DNA of 64,000 bases, taken from positions 1 to 64,000 of the forward strand of contig NZ_VJMG01000078.1 of the NCBI RefSeq assembly GCF_007004135.1, in the 5' to 3' direction. Under the pieces are notes generated by a model. That model saw only the letters and a program-made list of their open reading frames with translations, was not told where the DNA came from and ran no database searches. The DNA is from Affinirhizobium straminoryzae (lineage in GTDB: Bacteria > Pseudomonadota > Alphaproteobacteria > Rhizobiales > Rhizobiaceae). The translations under genes were made by a program, and so were the position numbers. Below are positions 57,901-64,000 of the stretch, one piece after another. Each line of letters starts with the position of its first letter. Position 1 is the first letter of the stretch.

Positions 57901-58374
57901 CAGCCTGGCAAGCAGCTGCGCAAAGGCCTCGCCCGCTGCCGCATCATCAAGCAGATGGCGGCCCGGCAGCACGGCCAGCATCAGTCCATCGCCCCAGGTC
58001 AGGAGGTCGTCGAGAAACAGCCGGCAGTCGCCCTTGTCGCTGCGCAGGTTGCCGGCGCTCAGCAGCCGGCAGAGATGGCCCCAGCCGGTGCGGTTGCAGG
58101 CAAAGGCCAGCACGTCGGGCGTTGCGTCGGCAAAGACCAGGCGGGCGCCCGGCTGCACTTTCAGGTTCACGTCGTCCGGCAGATCGCGCAGCTTCGCATG
58201 GGCGCGCACCACGCCAGCCACCGTGTTGCGGTCGGCAATGCCAAGCCCGCAAAGCTCGCCGCATCTCGCCAGTTCGGCGGCGGCCTGCACCATTTCCTCC
58301 GGATGCGAGGCACCCTCCAGGAAGGAGAAATTGGTGCGCGCGCCGATCTCGCAGAAGGCCGGGGGCATCGTCAT
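54997..58374 (-). CDS. dnaE2: Error-prone DNA polymerase DnaE2
   Basis: The 1,125-residue C-family polymerase has the N-terminal PHP domain (FCEIGARTNFSFLEGASHPEEMV, CGLGIADRNTVAGVV), the palm catalytic acids in PPDIDVDFEHERREEVIQF, RGSAANSIVCYCLGITDVDP, the finger motif FPESHAASFALLVY and a C-terminal OB-fold (VEVAGLVLIRQRPGTAKVIFMTLEDE in part). It performs translesion synthesis with ImuA and ImuB in the SOS response. The ATG overlaps the imuB stop (ATGA). It is shorter than replicative DnaE, as expected. Confidence 0.96.
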   Translation of the reverse strand: MTMPPAFCEIGARTNFSFLEGASHPEEMVQAAAELARCGELCGLGIADRNTVAGVVRAHAKLRDLPDDVNLKVQPGARLVFADATPDVLAFACNRTGWGHLCRLLSAGNLRSDKGDCRLFLDDLLTWGDGLMLAVLPGRHLLDDAAAGEAFAQLLARLRERFGTHLSVGLSAEYDGRDSLAFASVAQWAEAARLPLIATNQPLYHHPGRRPLCDVVTAIRAHVTVEEAGFRFAANAERFLKPASRMAGIFRRYPQALAETTRFFERLQFSLRELRHNYPEERIAGETPSETLERLVQAGAERRFGHEITDTIRRQIREELDLIREKQYAPYFLTVRNIMDYARSQDILCQGRGSAANSIVCYCLGITDVDPRRSSLLFARFLSTERDEPPDIDVDFEHERREEVIQFIYRTYGREHAGLAAAVTSYRTRSSGREVAKAFGLSEDVQSALSSTVWGWSTDGLSEREAKNAGLDTEDATTQRVLTYARQLMDFPRHLTQHVGGFVITRDRLDEVVPIMPTAMPGRYMIEWNKDDLDTLGILKVDILALGMLTCLAKAFRLLESHYRRPESLPSILADQNDAVYDMICRADTVGVFQIESRAQMSMLPRLRPRIFYDLVIEVAIVRPGPIQGDMVHPYLKRREDERRGRDIPYPSEELKAVLARTLGVPLFQEQAMQIAIVAAEFKPSEADQLRRAMATFRRTGTIHHFREKMVGNMIRRGYDPDFARRCFSQIEGFGEYGFPESHAASFALLVYVSCWFKALYPDVFLAAILNAQPMGFYAPAQLVRDAREHGIEVLPVDVNLSDWDASLEDGKRFDARHMAPQHREMSTVIQARKSVRLGFRLVKGLSETEIRGKLVAARGEGYRSVRDLWQRSGLNRAAIEKLAEADAFRSMGLDRRQALWAVRALDTASARDSLPLFERAGHEDLQQEPAMDLPEMPPGEQVIEDYRSLTLSLKAHPVSFLRGELAGRAMVTTATLRTAEKNRRVEVAGLVLIRQRPGTAKVIFMTLEDETGTANIIVRPKIFARYRAVVMAARLVRIRGLLQRESDVIHVIADQIEDLTPMLGLLQAEKRRFGVCERADEVLRATLDHRERMARKAASAQRAASAQGPLDESARVLPKGRNFH

Positions 58375-60005
58375 GCAAAGATCCCGTGCATGAACCAGCG
58401 CGGATGCGCCACCTCGTCATAGAGGCCCTGGCGATAGACCCAGAAGCGCTGGCCGCTGTCGGATTCCAGCCGGAAATAATCCCGCGTCAGGGCCTCCTCG
58501 CCGTCCCGCCACCATTCCGCCGCCAGCCGCTCCGGTCCTTCGGCCCTCAGCACCCGGTGGGTCAGCCGGCGCCAGCGAAAGCGCATCGGCGGGCCGTCCG
58601 GCACCTCCACCGCAAAGGTTTCCAGGAGCTCCGGCCGGGCAAACAGCCGAAGCGGCCGCTCCGCCCGCGACACGGTCACGCCCAGCGGCGGCGCCTCCCG
58701 CAGCGGAATGCGGGCCGGTGCCTGCCGCAAGGCGGGTTCCATGCGAAACGCCCGTTCCGGCACATGGCTTTCGCGCAGCTGGCAGGTCTGCAGGGCCTCC
58801 GGTCCCAGCCGGGCCGAGACCTGATCGACGAAATCGGACAGCGACAGGCTCCGGCGGTCATCGCCCTCGAAATCGCCCTGGGTGCTGTCGAACACCTCGT
58901 GGTGCAGCACATTGATGCGCAGGATCTCGAAACCGAAGCCGGCATCCAGATCGTCATGCAATCCCTTGAGCCGCTCGGCAAACAGCTTTGCGATGCGCGG
59001 CGGATCGCGCAAGGGCCGCGAGGCGCCGGCGCTCAGGCGAAACACCTGGCCATCCACGCGAAACAGCACCAGTTCGAACACGCGCCCGCCCGCCCCGCGC
59101 GCTTCCAGCCCCGGTTTCAGTCCTTCGGCGACGGTGGCGGCAAGGGCCAGGATGTCGTCTTGCGCCCGGATCGGTTCCGCCAGCCGCCGCTCCGCCGACA
59201 GATGCGCAACCGGCCGGCGCGGCGAGATCGGTTCCTCGTCGGCACCGGTCGCCTGGTCGAGCCGCAGCATCAGGTCCGCGCCGAAGCGGCGGGCGAGCGG
59301 CGCCCGCGGCGCCTCCAGGAGATCGCCCACCTGCCGGAGGCCCACCTTGTGGAGCGCCTGCACCAGCGTGTCGTCGAGGCGCAGCGCCGCGACTGGCAGC
59401 GGCGCCAGCACGCCCTCCTGTTCGTCCTCGGCGACGATCCGGTTGCCATCGAAACGGGCAAGCGCCCAGGAGAGGCCGGGGGCCGAGGATATCGCGCCGC
59501 GCACCGCAAGGCCCATCTGCGTCAGCCGGGTCAGGATCTCCTGCAGCATCGCCGCCTCGCCGCCGAACAGATGCGTGCAGCCGGTGATGTCGAGGAAGAG
59601 GCCGTCGGTGCCGTCCAGCCCGACCAGCGGGGTGAAGCGGTCGCACCAGTCGGCGAGCGCCTCCAGCAGGCGCCGGTCGGCGGCCGCATCCTCCTCGATG
59701 ACGATCAGGTTCGGACAGATGGCGCGCGCTTCCGCCAGCCCCTGCCCCATGCGCAGCCCGGCGGTCTCTGCGGTTTCGTCGAGTGCCAGAAGACGCATGC
59801 CATTGTCACGCCGGCCGGCCACCACGACGGGTGTGTCGTCATGACGCCCGTTCGAACGCCCGTTCAAACGCCAGGACAGACCCCAGCGCCGGCGCAGGAT
59901 CCGGTCGGTCGGCAGACGCGGAAAATGAAGCGCCAGAATGCGCGGCCTTCGGTTCGAAAGCCTGAGCCTGTCTTGCGGGGTCGAGAGCCAGGAAACGGCG
60001 GTCAT
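58371..60005 (-). CDS. imuB: ImuB, Y-family polymerase-like mutasome subunit
   Basis: The 544-residue protein has a Y-family polymerase fold (RILALHFPRLPTDRI, VVVAGRRDNGMRLLALDETAETAGLRMGQGLAEARAICPNL in pieces, GTDGLFLDITGCTHLFGGE, QVGDLLEAPRAPLARRFG). It lacks the full set of catalytic acids: the first strand has ALHFPRL where active enzymes have DxDxFF. ImuB recruits DnaE2 and the beta clamp. The C-terminal part (about 350-544) is the ImuB-specific interaction region. The only plausible start, ATG 60005, puts its first 167 bp inside imuA. Its stop overlaps dnaE2. Confidence 0.92.
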   Translation of the reverse strand: MTAVSWLSTPQDRLRLSNRRPRILALHFPRLPTDRILRRRWGLSWRLNGRSNGRHDDTPVVVAGRRDNGMRLLALDETAETAGLRMGQGLAEARAICPNLIVIEEDAAADRRLLEALADWCDRFTPLVGLDGTDGLFLDITGCTHLFGGEAAMLQEILTRLTQMGLAVRGAISSAPGLSWALARFDGNRIVAEDEQEGVLAPLPVAALRLDDTLVQALHKVGLRQVGDLLEAPRAPLARRFGADLMLRLDQATGADEEPISPRRPVAHLSAERRLAEPIRAQDDILALAATVAEGLKPGLEARGAGGRVFELVLFRVDGQVFRLSAGASRPLRDPPRIAKLFAERLKGLHDDLDAGFGFEILRINVLHHEVFDSTQGDFEGDDRRSLSLSDFVDQVSARLGPEALQTCQLRESHVPERAFRMEPALRQAPARIPLREAPPLGVTVSRAERPLRLFARPELLETFAVEVPDGPPMRFRWRRLTHRVLRAEGPERLAAEWWRDGEEALTRDYFRLESDSGQRFWVYRQGLYDEVAHPRWFMHGIFA

Positions 60006-60816
60006 GGGGGTTCCACTCCAGAAAGAAAGAGAGGGGAGCCGGGTTGCGGCTCTTCTCCAGGGTGAGACGGAAGACGGGATGGCCGATGCTGCCGCCGAGC
60101 ATCGATCCGTCGGGAAGGCGCCGCGCAAGCGCCGGCGCCGGTTCGGCGAGGATGCGGAAGGCAGCACTCGATGCCTCCTCCTCGCCCGCCTGGCGCAGAA
60201 GCAGAAGCGGCCGCCCCGCCGCCTTTGCCCGAAGGCTCAGCCGGCGGCTTTCCGTCAGCCCGAAGGCGGCCGGATTGCCGCGTAGCTCGAGAAGCGTCGC
60301 GGCAAACAATCCGCTGTCCAGCGCCGCCTCCGCCAGCCACAGGGCATCCTCCAGCCGCTGCGGCAGCGCCTGGAAAAAGCGGCTGATGTCGAGCCCGAAA
60401 GCCTTCAGCCCGGGCGGATAGGGCAGGCCCGCCTCGCCTCTCCCCATCCGCTCGCCGATCCACAGGACGGGGCTGCCTGTCCCATCCGGCTCCGCAGCCT
60501 GCAGAAGGGCCGCGAGCGACAGCGCAAAACCGCTTGCCGCGCCGGCATGGCGAAAGCCGAGGCTGCGGATCTCGGTCAGTGCATCGCGCGGCAGGCCGCC
60601 CTCCAGCGCCTGATCGAAGGCCGCGACATCGGTTTTCAGCCGCGCCTCTTCTGCCCGCCCCTGCGGCGCGACCGCGCGATCCGGACATTCCGCCAGCCGT
60701 TCGGCCAGCAGCCCGGCCTCTGCGGCCGCCTGTTCCGGAAGAGCGCGGCCTTCCAGGCGGGCAATCGTTTCGCGCAGGGCAAAAACCCTCTCCTGCGCCA
60801 GGGCAGGTCGTGCCAT
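59839..60816 (-). CDS. imuA: ImuA, RecA-like SOS mutasome subunit
   Basis: The 325-residue ImuA-family protein starts at ATG 60816 with GGAG upstream (MARPALAQERVFALRETIARLEG). It has the RecA-like core with ASGFALSLAALLQAAEPDGTGSPVLWIGE, GLDISRFFQALPQRLEDALWLAEAALDSG (in pieces) and EWNPHDRRFLALDPAR near the end. The Walker A motif is degenerate, as usual for ImuA. ImuA inhibits RecA filament activity and works with ImuB/DnaE2. It is the first gene of the cassette, just behind a LexA box, so it is DNA-damage induced. Confidence 0.9.
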   Translation of the reverse strand: MARPALAQERVFALRETIARLEGRALPEQAAAEAGLLAERLAECPDRAVAPQGRAEEARLKTDVAAFDQALEGGLPRDALTEIRSLGFRHAGAASGFALSLAALLQAAEPDGTGSPVLWIGERMGRGEAGLPYPPGLKAFGLDISRFFQALPQRLEDALWLAEAALDSGLFAATLLELRGNPAAFGLTESRRLSLRAKAAGRPLLLLRQAGEEEASSAAFRILAEPAPALARRLPDGSMLGGSIGHPVFRLTLEKSRNPAPLSFFLEWNPHDRRFLALDPARQAQAFEPKAAHSGASFSASADRPDPAPALGSVLAFERAFERAS

Positions 60817-60837
60817 GACGTCGGCTCCATTCGAAAT

Positions 60838-60852
60838 GTTCACTTTATGTTC
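60838..60852. promoter_or_regulatory. LexA (SOS) box of the imuA-imuB-dnaE2 operon
   Basis: GTTC-ACTTTAT-GTTC is a perfect match to the alphaproteobacterial LexA consensus GTTC-N7-GTTC. It lies 22 bp upstream of the imuA start codon on the minus-strand side, the expected place for repression. Confidence 0.9.
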
Positions 60853-60987
60853 TTATGGATTCCAGAGGCCGGCGGAAGAGTCAACAGGGCGGCGCGCGAG
60901 ATTCATTTACGCTGTGCGCCTGCTGCTTGAATCCGCTCTCGAAAAAAATTCTCAAAAACCTTATATGGCTCCCAAAAAGGAGCACAC

Positions 60988-61431
60988 ATGGCCCGTGTCG
61001 ACCAGACCGATGATTGGCGGGATCGCCACGCCCCGACCATCAGCACGTTCGAATCGCTGGCAATCGAGGCCTATGGGAATCTGCCGCAGGAATTCCGCGC
61101 GCTGACCCAGGACCTCACCATCGAGATCGAGGATTTTCCGGATGACGACGTGTTCGAGGACATGGCGCTGGAAACCCCCTTCGATCTGCTCGGCCTGTTC
61201 GAAGGCCGCGGCATTTCCGAGCGCTTTACCGTGGAAACCGGCGAATTGCCGAACCGCATCCGCCTCTATCGCCGCCCGATCCTGGATTACTGGGCGGAGA
61301 ACGAGGAGACGCTGGGCGATATCATCACCCACGTGCTGATCCACGAGATCGGCCATCACTTCGGCCTGTCCGATGACGACATGGAGCGCATCGAGGAAAG
61401 CGCCGAAGAGGCGGCCGACCGCACGGGCTGA
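60988..61431 (+). CDS. Minimal zincin-type metallopeptidase (DUF1025 family)
   Basis: The 147-residue acidic protein has the HExxH zinc motif in THVLIHEIGHHFGLSDDDMERIE, with the extended HExxHxxG pattern of this family. Relatives are small 'possibly metal-binding' peptidases with unknown targets. The N-terminal half (FESLAIEAYGNLPQEFRAL, VTIEIEDFPDDD-like segment) is typical as well. There is no signal peptide, so it is cytoplasmic. It is divergent from the imuA operon; the spacer carries the LexA box but nearer to imuA. Confidence 0.88.
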   Translation: MARVDQTDDWRDRHAPTISTFESLAIEAYGNLPQEFRALTQDLTIEIEDFPDDDVFEDMALETPFDLLGLFEGRGISERFTVETGELPNRIRLYRRPILDYWAENEETLGDIITHVLIHEIGHHFGLSDDDMERIEESAEEAADRTG

Positions 61432-61512
61432 GCGGGGCCAGCGCATCCCCTTCGCAAAGAGTGCCCCGGATCGGTCGTCATGTCCGGTCCGGGGCGGCAC
61501 GTTCAAGGGGTC

Positions 61513-61719
61513 TTACTGTTCGCCGAGCTTCATGCTCGGGTCGTAGTCCTTGCCGTGAACGGTCTTTACCACGGCCTGGCCGCAATACATCCTGTTTTCG
61601 GCGTGGTTGAAGGAAAGGCTCGGCGCGCCGTGCAGTTCCCAGCCCTTGTTGAGGGCGTCGGTCACGCGGTGGCAGAAACTGGACTCATCGGGTCCGGTGA
61701 GGAAGCGGTAGACTTTCAT
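61513..61719 (-). CDS. DUF1737 domain protein
   Basis: This 68-residue protein, MKVYRFLTGPDESSFCHRV at the N-terminus with LNKGWELHGAPSLSFN and CGQAVVK, matches the DUF1737 family: small proteins with a conserved GW-L-G pattern and no known function. Its ATG overlaps the stop of the CitE-like gene by 4 bp, so the two are coupled. Confidence 0.82.
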   Translation of the reverse strand: MKVYRFLTGPDESSFCHRVTDALNKGWELHGAPSLSFNHAENRMYCGQAVVKTVHGKDYDPSMKLGEQ

Positions 61720-62618
61720 GGCATTGTCTTTCTGTTTTCAAGGACCTGCACCAGAGCGAGCAGCCGTTCGGCCTCCTCCAGATGCAGGCGTTCGATCATG
61801 CGGCCGTCAAGGGTGATGACGTTCCGGTCTTCCGCCTCCTGCCGGGCAAAGGCGGCGGCGATGGCCTTCGCATCGGCGATCTCCTCGGCCGAGGGGGCAA
61901 AGGCCCGGTTGGCGGCGTCGATCTGGACCGGGTGGATCAGCATCTTGCCGTCGAACCCCATCTCGCGGCCCTGCCGGCATTCGGCCTCGAAGCCGTCTTC
62001 GTCGCGGAAATCGTTGAACACGCTGTCGATGACGCAAAGCCCGTGTGCGCGCGCTGCCAGCACCACCTGCATCAGCCAGGGGACCAGAAAGGCGCGACCG
62101 GGCCGCGGCAGCACGCGGCTTTCCTTGCGCAGGTCGTTGAGGCCGATCACGAAGGCTTGAAGGCGCCCTGCCCTGTCGCCTGTCGCGGCAATTGCCCCGG
62201 CCTCCAGGATGCCGCGAGCCGTTTCCATCATGGCCCAGATCGCCACCTCCGGCGGGCAGCCGGCGGTATCGAGCCTCTCCTGGACGAAGAGAATATCCTG
62301 CGGGCGCTCCACCTTCGGCAAAAGCACCGCATCCGGCCGGACCGCCAGCACCAGGTCAAGATCGGCGGCCGCAAAGGGGGAGGACAGGTCGTTGATGCGG
62401 ATGATGCGGGTCCTGCCGTCGCGGGCAAGAGCGGGAAGACGCTCGCGCAGAGCCTCGCGCGCCTCGTCTTTCCGCTCGGGAAACACCGAATCCTCCAGGT
62501 CGAAGATCACGCCGTCGCAGGCAAGCTGCGGAACCTTGTCCAGGGCCCGCGGGTTGATGGCGGGGACGCTGAGCAGGGAGCGATAGGGACGCGGCGTGAG
62601 AGAAAGGGTGCTGGGCAT
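61716..62618 (-). CDS. HpcH/HpaI aldolase/citrate lyase family protein (CitE-like)
   Basis: The 300-residue TIM barrel has RSLLSVPAINPRALDKVPQL, VIFDLEDSVFPERKDEAREAL with the Asp/Glu metal ligands, RIIRINDLSS, VLLPKVERPQDI, WAMMETARGILEA, GLNDLRKE and DGKMLIHPVQIDAANRAFAPS (in part). CitE-like proteins cleave or hydrolyse (methyl)malyl-, citramalyl- or beta-methylmalyl-CoA thioesters. No citrate lyase partners (citD/citF) are near, so it is a stand-alone CoA-ester lyase. The start at 62618 fits homology. Confidence 0.87.
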   Translation of the reverse strand: MPSTLSLTPRPYRSLLSVPAINPRALDKVPQLACDGVIFDLEDSVFPERKDEAREALRERLPALARDGRTRIIRINDLSSPFAAADLDLVLAVRPDAVLLPKVERPQDILFVQERLDTAGCPPEVAIWAMMETARGILEAGAIAATGDRAGRLQAFVIGLNDLRKESRVLPRPGRAFLVPWLMQVVLAARAHGLCVIDSVFNDFRDEDGFEAECRQGREMGFDGKMLIHPVQIDAANRAFAPSAEEIADAKAIAAAFARQEAEDRNVITLDGRMIERLHLEEAERLLALVQVLENRKTMP

Positions 62619-62731
62619 CGCGACTTTGTGACAAGCTTCGGGATGAGACGCAAGAGCGCACAGCTGCCAAGGCACTTGCAAGTGGAAACGGAAAGGCCCA
62701 CATTCACGCAAGAAGAAAGGTTCATAAAACC

Positions 62732-62965
62732 ATGCAGAACATCCGCGCAGTTTTCCTCGGTCTCATCGGCATTGCGGCGATTGGTAGCCTTGTGGTGCTG
62801 ACGGCTTCCATCACCCTCGCCTTTGCCGGCATGCTGGCCGTCTTCACCGTTGTGCGTGCGCTGACCCCGCGCCTGAAGCCGGCACCGGTGCGCGCCCGCG
62901 CCAAGGGCGCCCGCCCCGACATGCGCGTCTGGAACGACGGTCGCGGCACGATCATCGATCTCTGA
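62732..62965 (+). CDS. Small one- or two-helix membrane protein, conserved in rhizobia
   Basis: The 77-residue product has a long hydrophobic N-terminal region (AVFLGLIGIAAIGSLVVLTA then SITLAFAGMLAVFTVVRAL) followed by a basic tail (PRLKPAPVRARAKGARP) and MRVWNDGRGTIIDL. I recall similar short hypothetical proteins in Rhizobiaceae, without a known role. The tail would be cytoplasmic by the positive-inside rule. AAGAAAGGTTC lies before the ATG. Confidence 0.65.
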   Translation: MQNIRAVFLGLIGIAAIGSLVVLTASITLAFAGMLAVFTVVRALTPRLKPAPVRARAKGARPDMRVWNDGRGTIIDL

Positions 62966-63131
62966 TCCACGGTCTTCGGCGGTCTTCCGCGAATCACCGT
63001 GTTTCCGCTGGCCGACCGGCCAGCGTGGCGTTTGACAGGTCACAGTACCGTTTGACAGGAATGTGACCTTCAAATTGTCCGGGAATTGGTCTATGGCAGC
63101 ATCCGCATCAAACGTCTCGCGGAGGCAGGTC

Positions 63132-63737
63132 ATGGAAAAATTCGTCAAGCTCACCGGCGTTGCTGCGCCGCTTCCGGTCGTCAACATCGACACGGACATG
63201 ATCATCCCGAAGGATTATCTGAAGACCATCAAGCGCACCGGCCTCGGCAAGGGCCTGTTTGCCGAGGCGCGCTATCGCGACGACGGCTCGCTGAACCCCG
63301 ATTTCGTGTTGAACAAGCCGCAATACCAGAGCGCCAAGATCCTGGTCGCCGGCGATAATTTCGGCTGCGGCTCCTCGCGCGAGCATGCGCCCTGGGCGCT
63401 TCTCGACTTCGGCATCCGCTGCGTCATCTCCACCTCGTTTGCCGATATCTTCTACAACAACTGTTTCAAGAACGGCATCCTGCCGATCGTCGTCTCCCCG
63501 GATGACCTCGACAAGCTGATGGACGATGCCTCGCGCGGCTCGAACGCGGTTCTGACGGTGGATCTGGAAGCCCAGGAAATTTCGGGTCCCGATGGCGGCA
63601 AGATCACCTTCGACATCGACCCGGCCCGCAAGCACATCATGCTGGAAGGTCTCGACGATATCGCCACCACGCTGAAGAGCGATGCGGCGATCGCGTCCTT
63701 CGAAACGAAGGTCCAGTCGGAGCGTCCCTGGCTCTGA
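63132..63737 (+). CDS. leuD: 3-isopropylmalate dehydratase small subunit
   Basis: The 201-residue swivel-domain subunit shows MEKFVKLTGVAAPLPVVNID, TDMIIPKDYLKTI, the substrate-binding GDNFGCGSSREHAPWAL and FADIFYNNCFKNGILPI. With LeuC it isomerises 2- to 3-isopropylmalate in leucine synthesis. The ATG at 63132 has GGAGGCAGG upstream; earlier starts in the frame add a non-conserved leader. leuC is not adjacent, as usual in rhizobia; leuB follows. Confidence 0.97.
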   Translation: MEKFVKLTGVAAPLPVVNIDTDMIIPKDYLKTIKRTGLGKGLFAEARYRDDGSLNPDFVLNKPQYQSAKILVAGDNFGCGSSREHAPWALLDFGIRCVISTSFADIFYNNCFKNGILPIVVSPDDLDKLMDDASRGSNAVLTVDLEAQEISGPDGGKITFDIDPARKHIMLEGLDDIATTLKSDAAIASFETKVQSERPWL

Positions 63738-63887
63738 GCCGGCCTCCGCGCCCTCGGTCTTCGGGGGCGTCCGGACGGTCTGAAACACTCTGCGCCTCGT
63801 CCTGCGGCAGGCTCGGTCGGGGTTTGGGGGAGCGTGCCCCTGAAGGCGCGTCATGGTGAGCCTGCCCAGTTCAAGGACACCGGATTT

Positions 63888-64000
63888 ATGTCTCACTCGC
63901 TCTTCCTTCTTCCCGGCGACGGCATCGGCCCCGAGGCCATGGCCGAGGTTCGCAAGATCGTCGCCCACATGAACGAAGCCCTCGGCACCGGCTTCACCAC
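63888..64000 (+). CDS. leuB: 3-isopropylmalate dehydrogenase (5' part only)
   Basis: The window ends 113 bp into the gene. The visible N-terminus MSHSLFLLPGDGIGPEAMAE carries the LPGDGIGPE motif of the NAD-binding isopropylmalate/isocitrate dehydrogenase family. CAAGGACACC precedes the ATG at 63888. The 150-bp gap after leuD holds GC-rich sequence with a weak hairpin (CGCCC/GGGCG near 63749-63768). Confidence 0.93.
   Translation, partial: MSHSLFLLPGDGIGPEAMAEVRKIVAHMNEALGTGFT

Noticed and set aside
55000..58422. An 1,140-codon open frame on the plus strand opposite dnaE2
   Set aside because: It mirrors a well-conserved dnaE2 gene; its His/Arg/Ala-rich product has no domain and no ribosome-binding site.

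Overview
The window reads as a chromosome segment of an alphaproteobacterium of the family Rhizobiaceae (Rhizobium/Agrobacterium/Neorhizobium-like; I cannot fix the genus). The evidence is the gene order rplU-rpmA-(two GNAT genes)-obgE-proB-proA-nadD-rsfS-rlmH-envC-like-ctpA-divergent polysaccharide deacetylase-rppH, an SOS-type imuA-imuB-dnaE2 cassette preceded by an alphaproteobacterial GTTC-N7-GTTC LexA box, the leuD-leuB order at the right edge, and generally GC-rich sequence.

Left part (1-39,200) is accessory in character. 1-10,507: a two-partner secretion locus, with the C-terminal 2,573 residues of a giant TpsA exoprotein (ending in an array of 91-residue repeats), an IalB-family periplasmic protein, and a TpsB outer-membrane transporter. 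Both gene junctions hold strong stem-loops. 10,770-11,373: a decayed xis-like antitoxin/PIN toxin pair. 11,578-15,888: a small redox/stress cluster (two SDR enzymes, an AhpD-like protein, an alpha/beta hydrolase, a GlxA-type regulator). 16,132-17,358: an MFS efflux pump, followed by a 194-bp element with IS6-like ends. 17,703-22,415: a complete sugar-type ABC importer on the minus strand. 22,874-35,688: a large organosulfur-acquisition cluster. It holds an ArsR regulator with a glutathione S-transferase, then an SsuA-like protein without a signal peptide, an SsuD-like monooxygenase, a fused TRAP transporter with its binding protein, a MetQ-MetN-MetI importer, two SfnB/DszC-like flavoenzymes and an NtaA/SnaA/DszA-like monooxygenase. 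These are all plausible parts of one route that imports organosulfur compounds and oxidatively releases sulfite. No flavin reductase is encoded nearby.

35,700-39,383 is a mobile-DNA scar: an IS66 transposase remnant, an IS3-family element (IS407-like ends), a tyrosine recombinase whose C-terminal catalytic part is cut off exactly at the IS end, and tRNA-Ser(CGA), the probable integration site.

Right part (39,400-64,000) is core genome: ribosomal proteins L21/L27, Obg GTPase, proline synthesis, NAD synthesis, ribosome silencing and 23S rRNA methylation, cell-wall hydrolase activation, C-terminal protease, RNA pyrophosphohydrolase; then a LysR/quinone oxidoreductase pair, the bfd-bfr iron-storage operon with a clear terminator, the SOS mutasome, a minimal metallopeptidase, a CitE-like lyase with a DUF1737 protein, a small membrane protein, leuD and the start of leuB.

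The observations I rate highest are the Dsz-like sulfur cluster with its cytoplasmic binding-protein-like member, the terminator nested inside an inverted repeat that covers the ribosome-binding site between rpmA and the first GNAT gene, the IS-truncated integrase beside tRNA-Ser, and the TpsA-IalB-TpsB arrangement.
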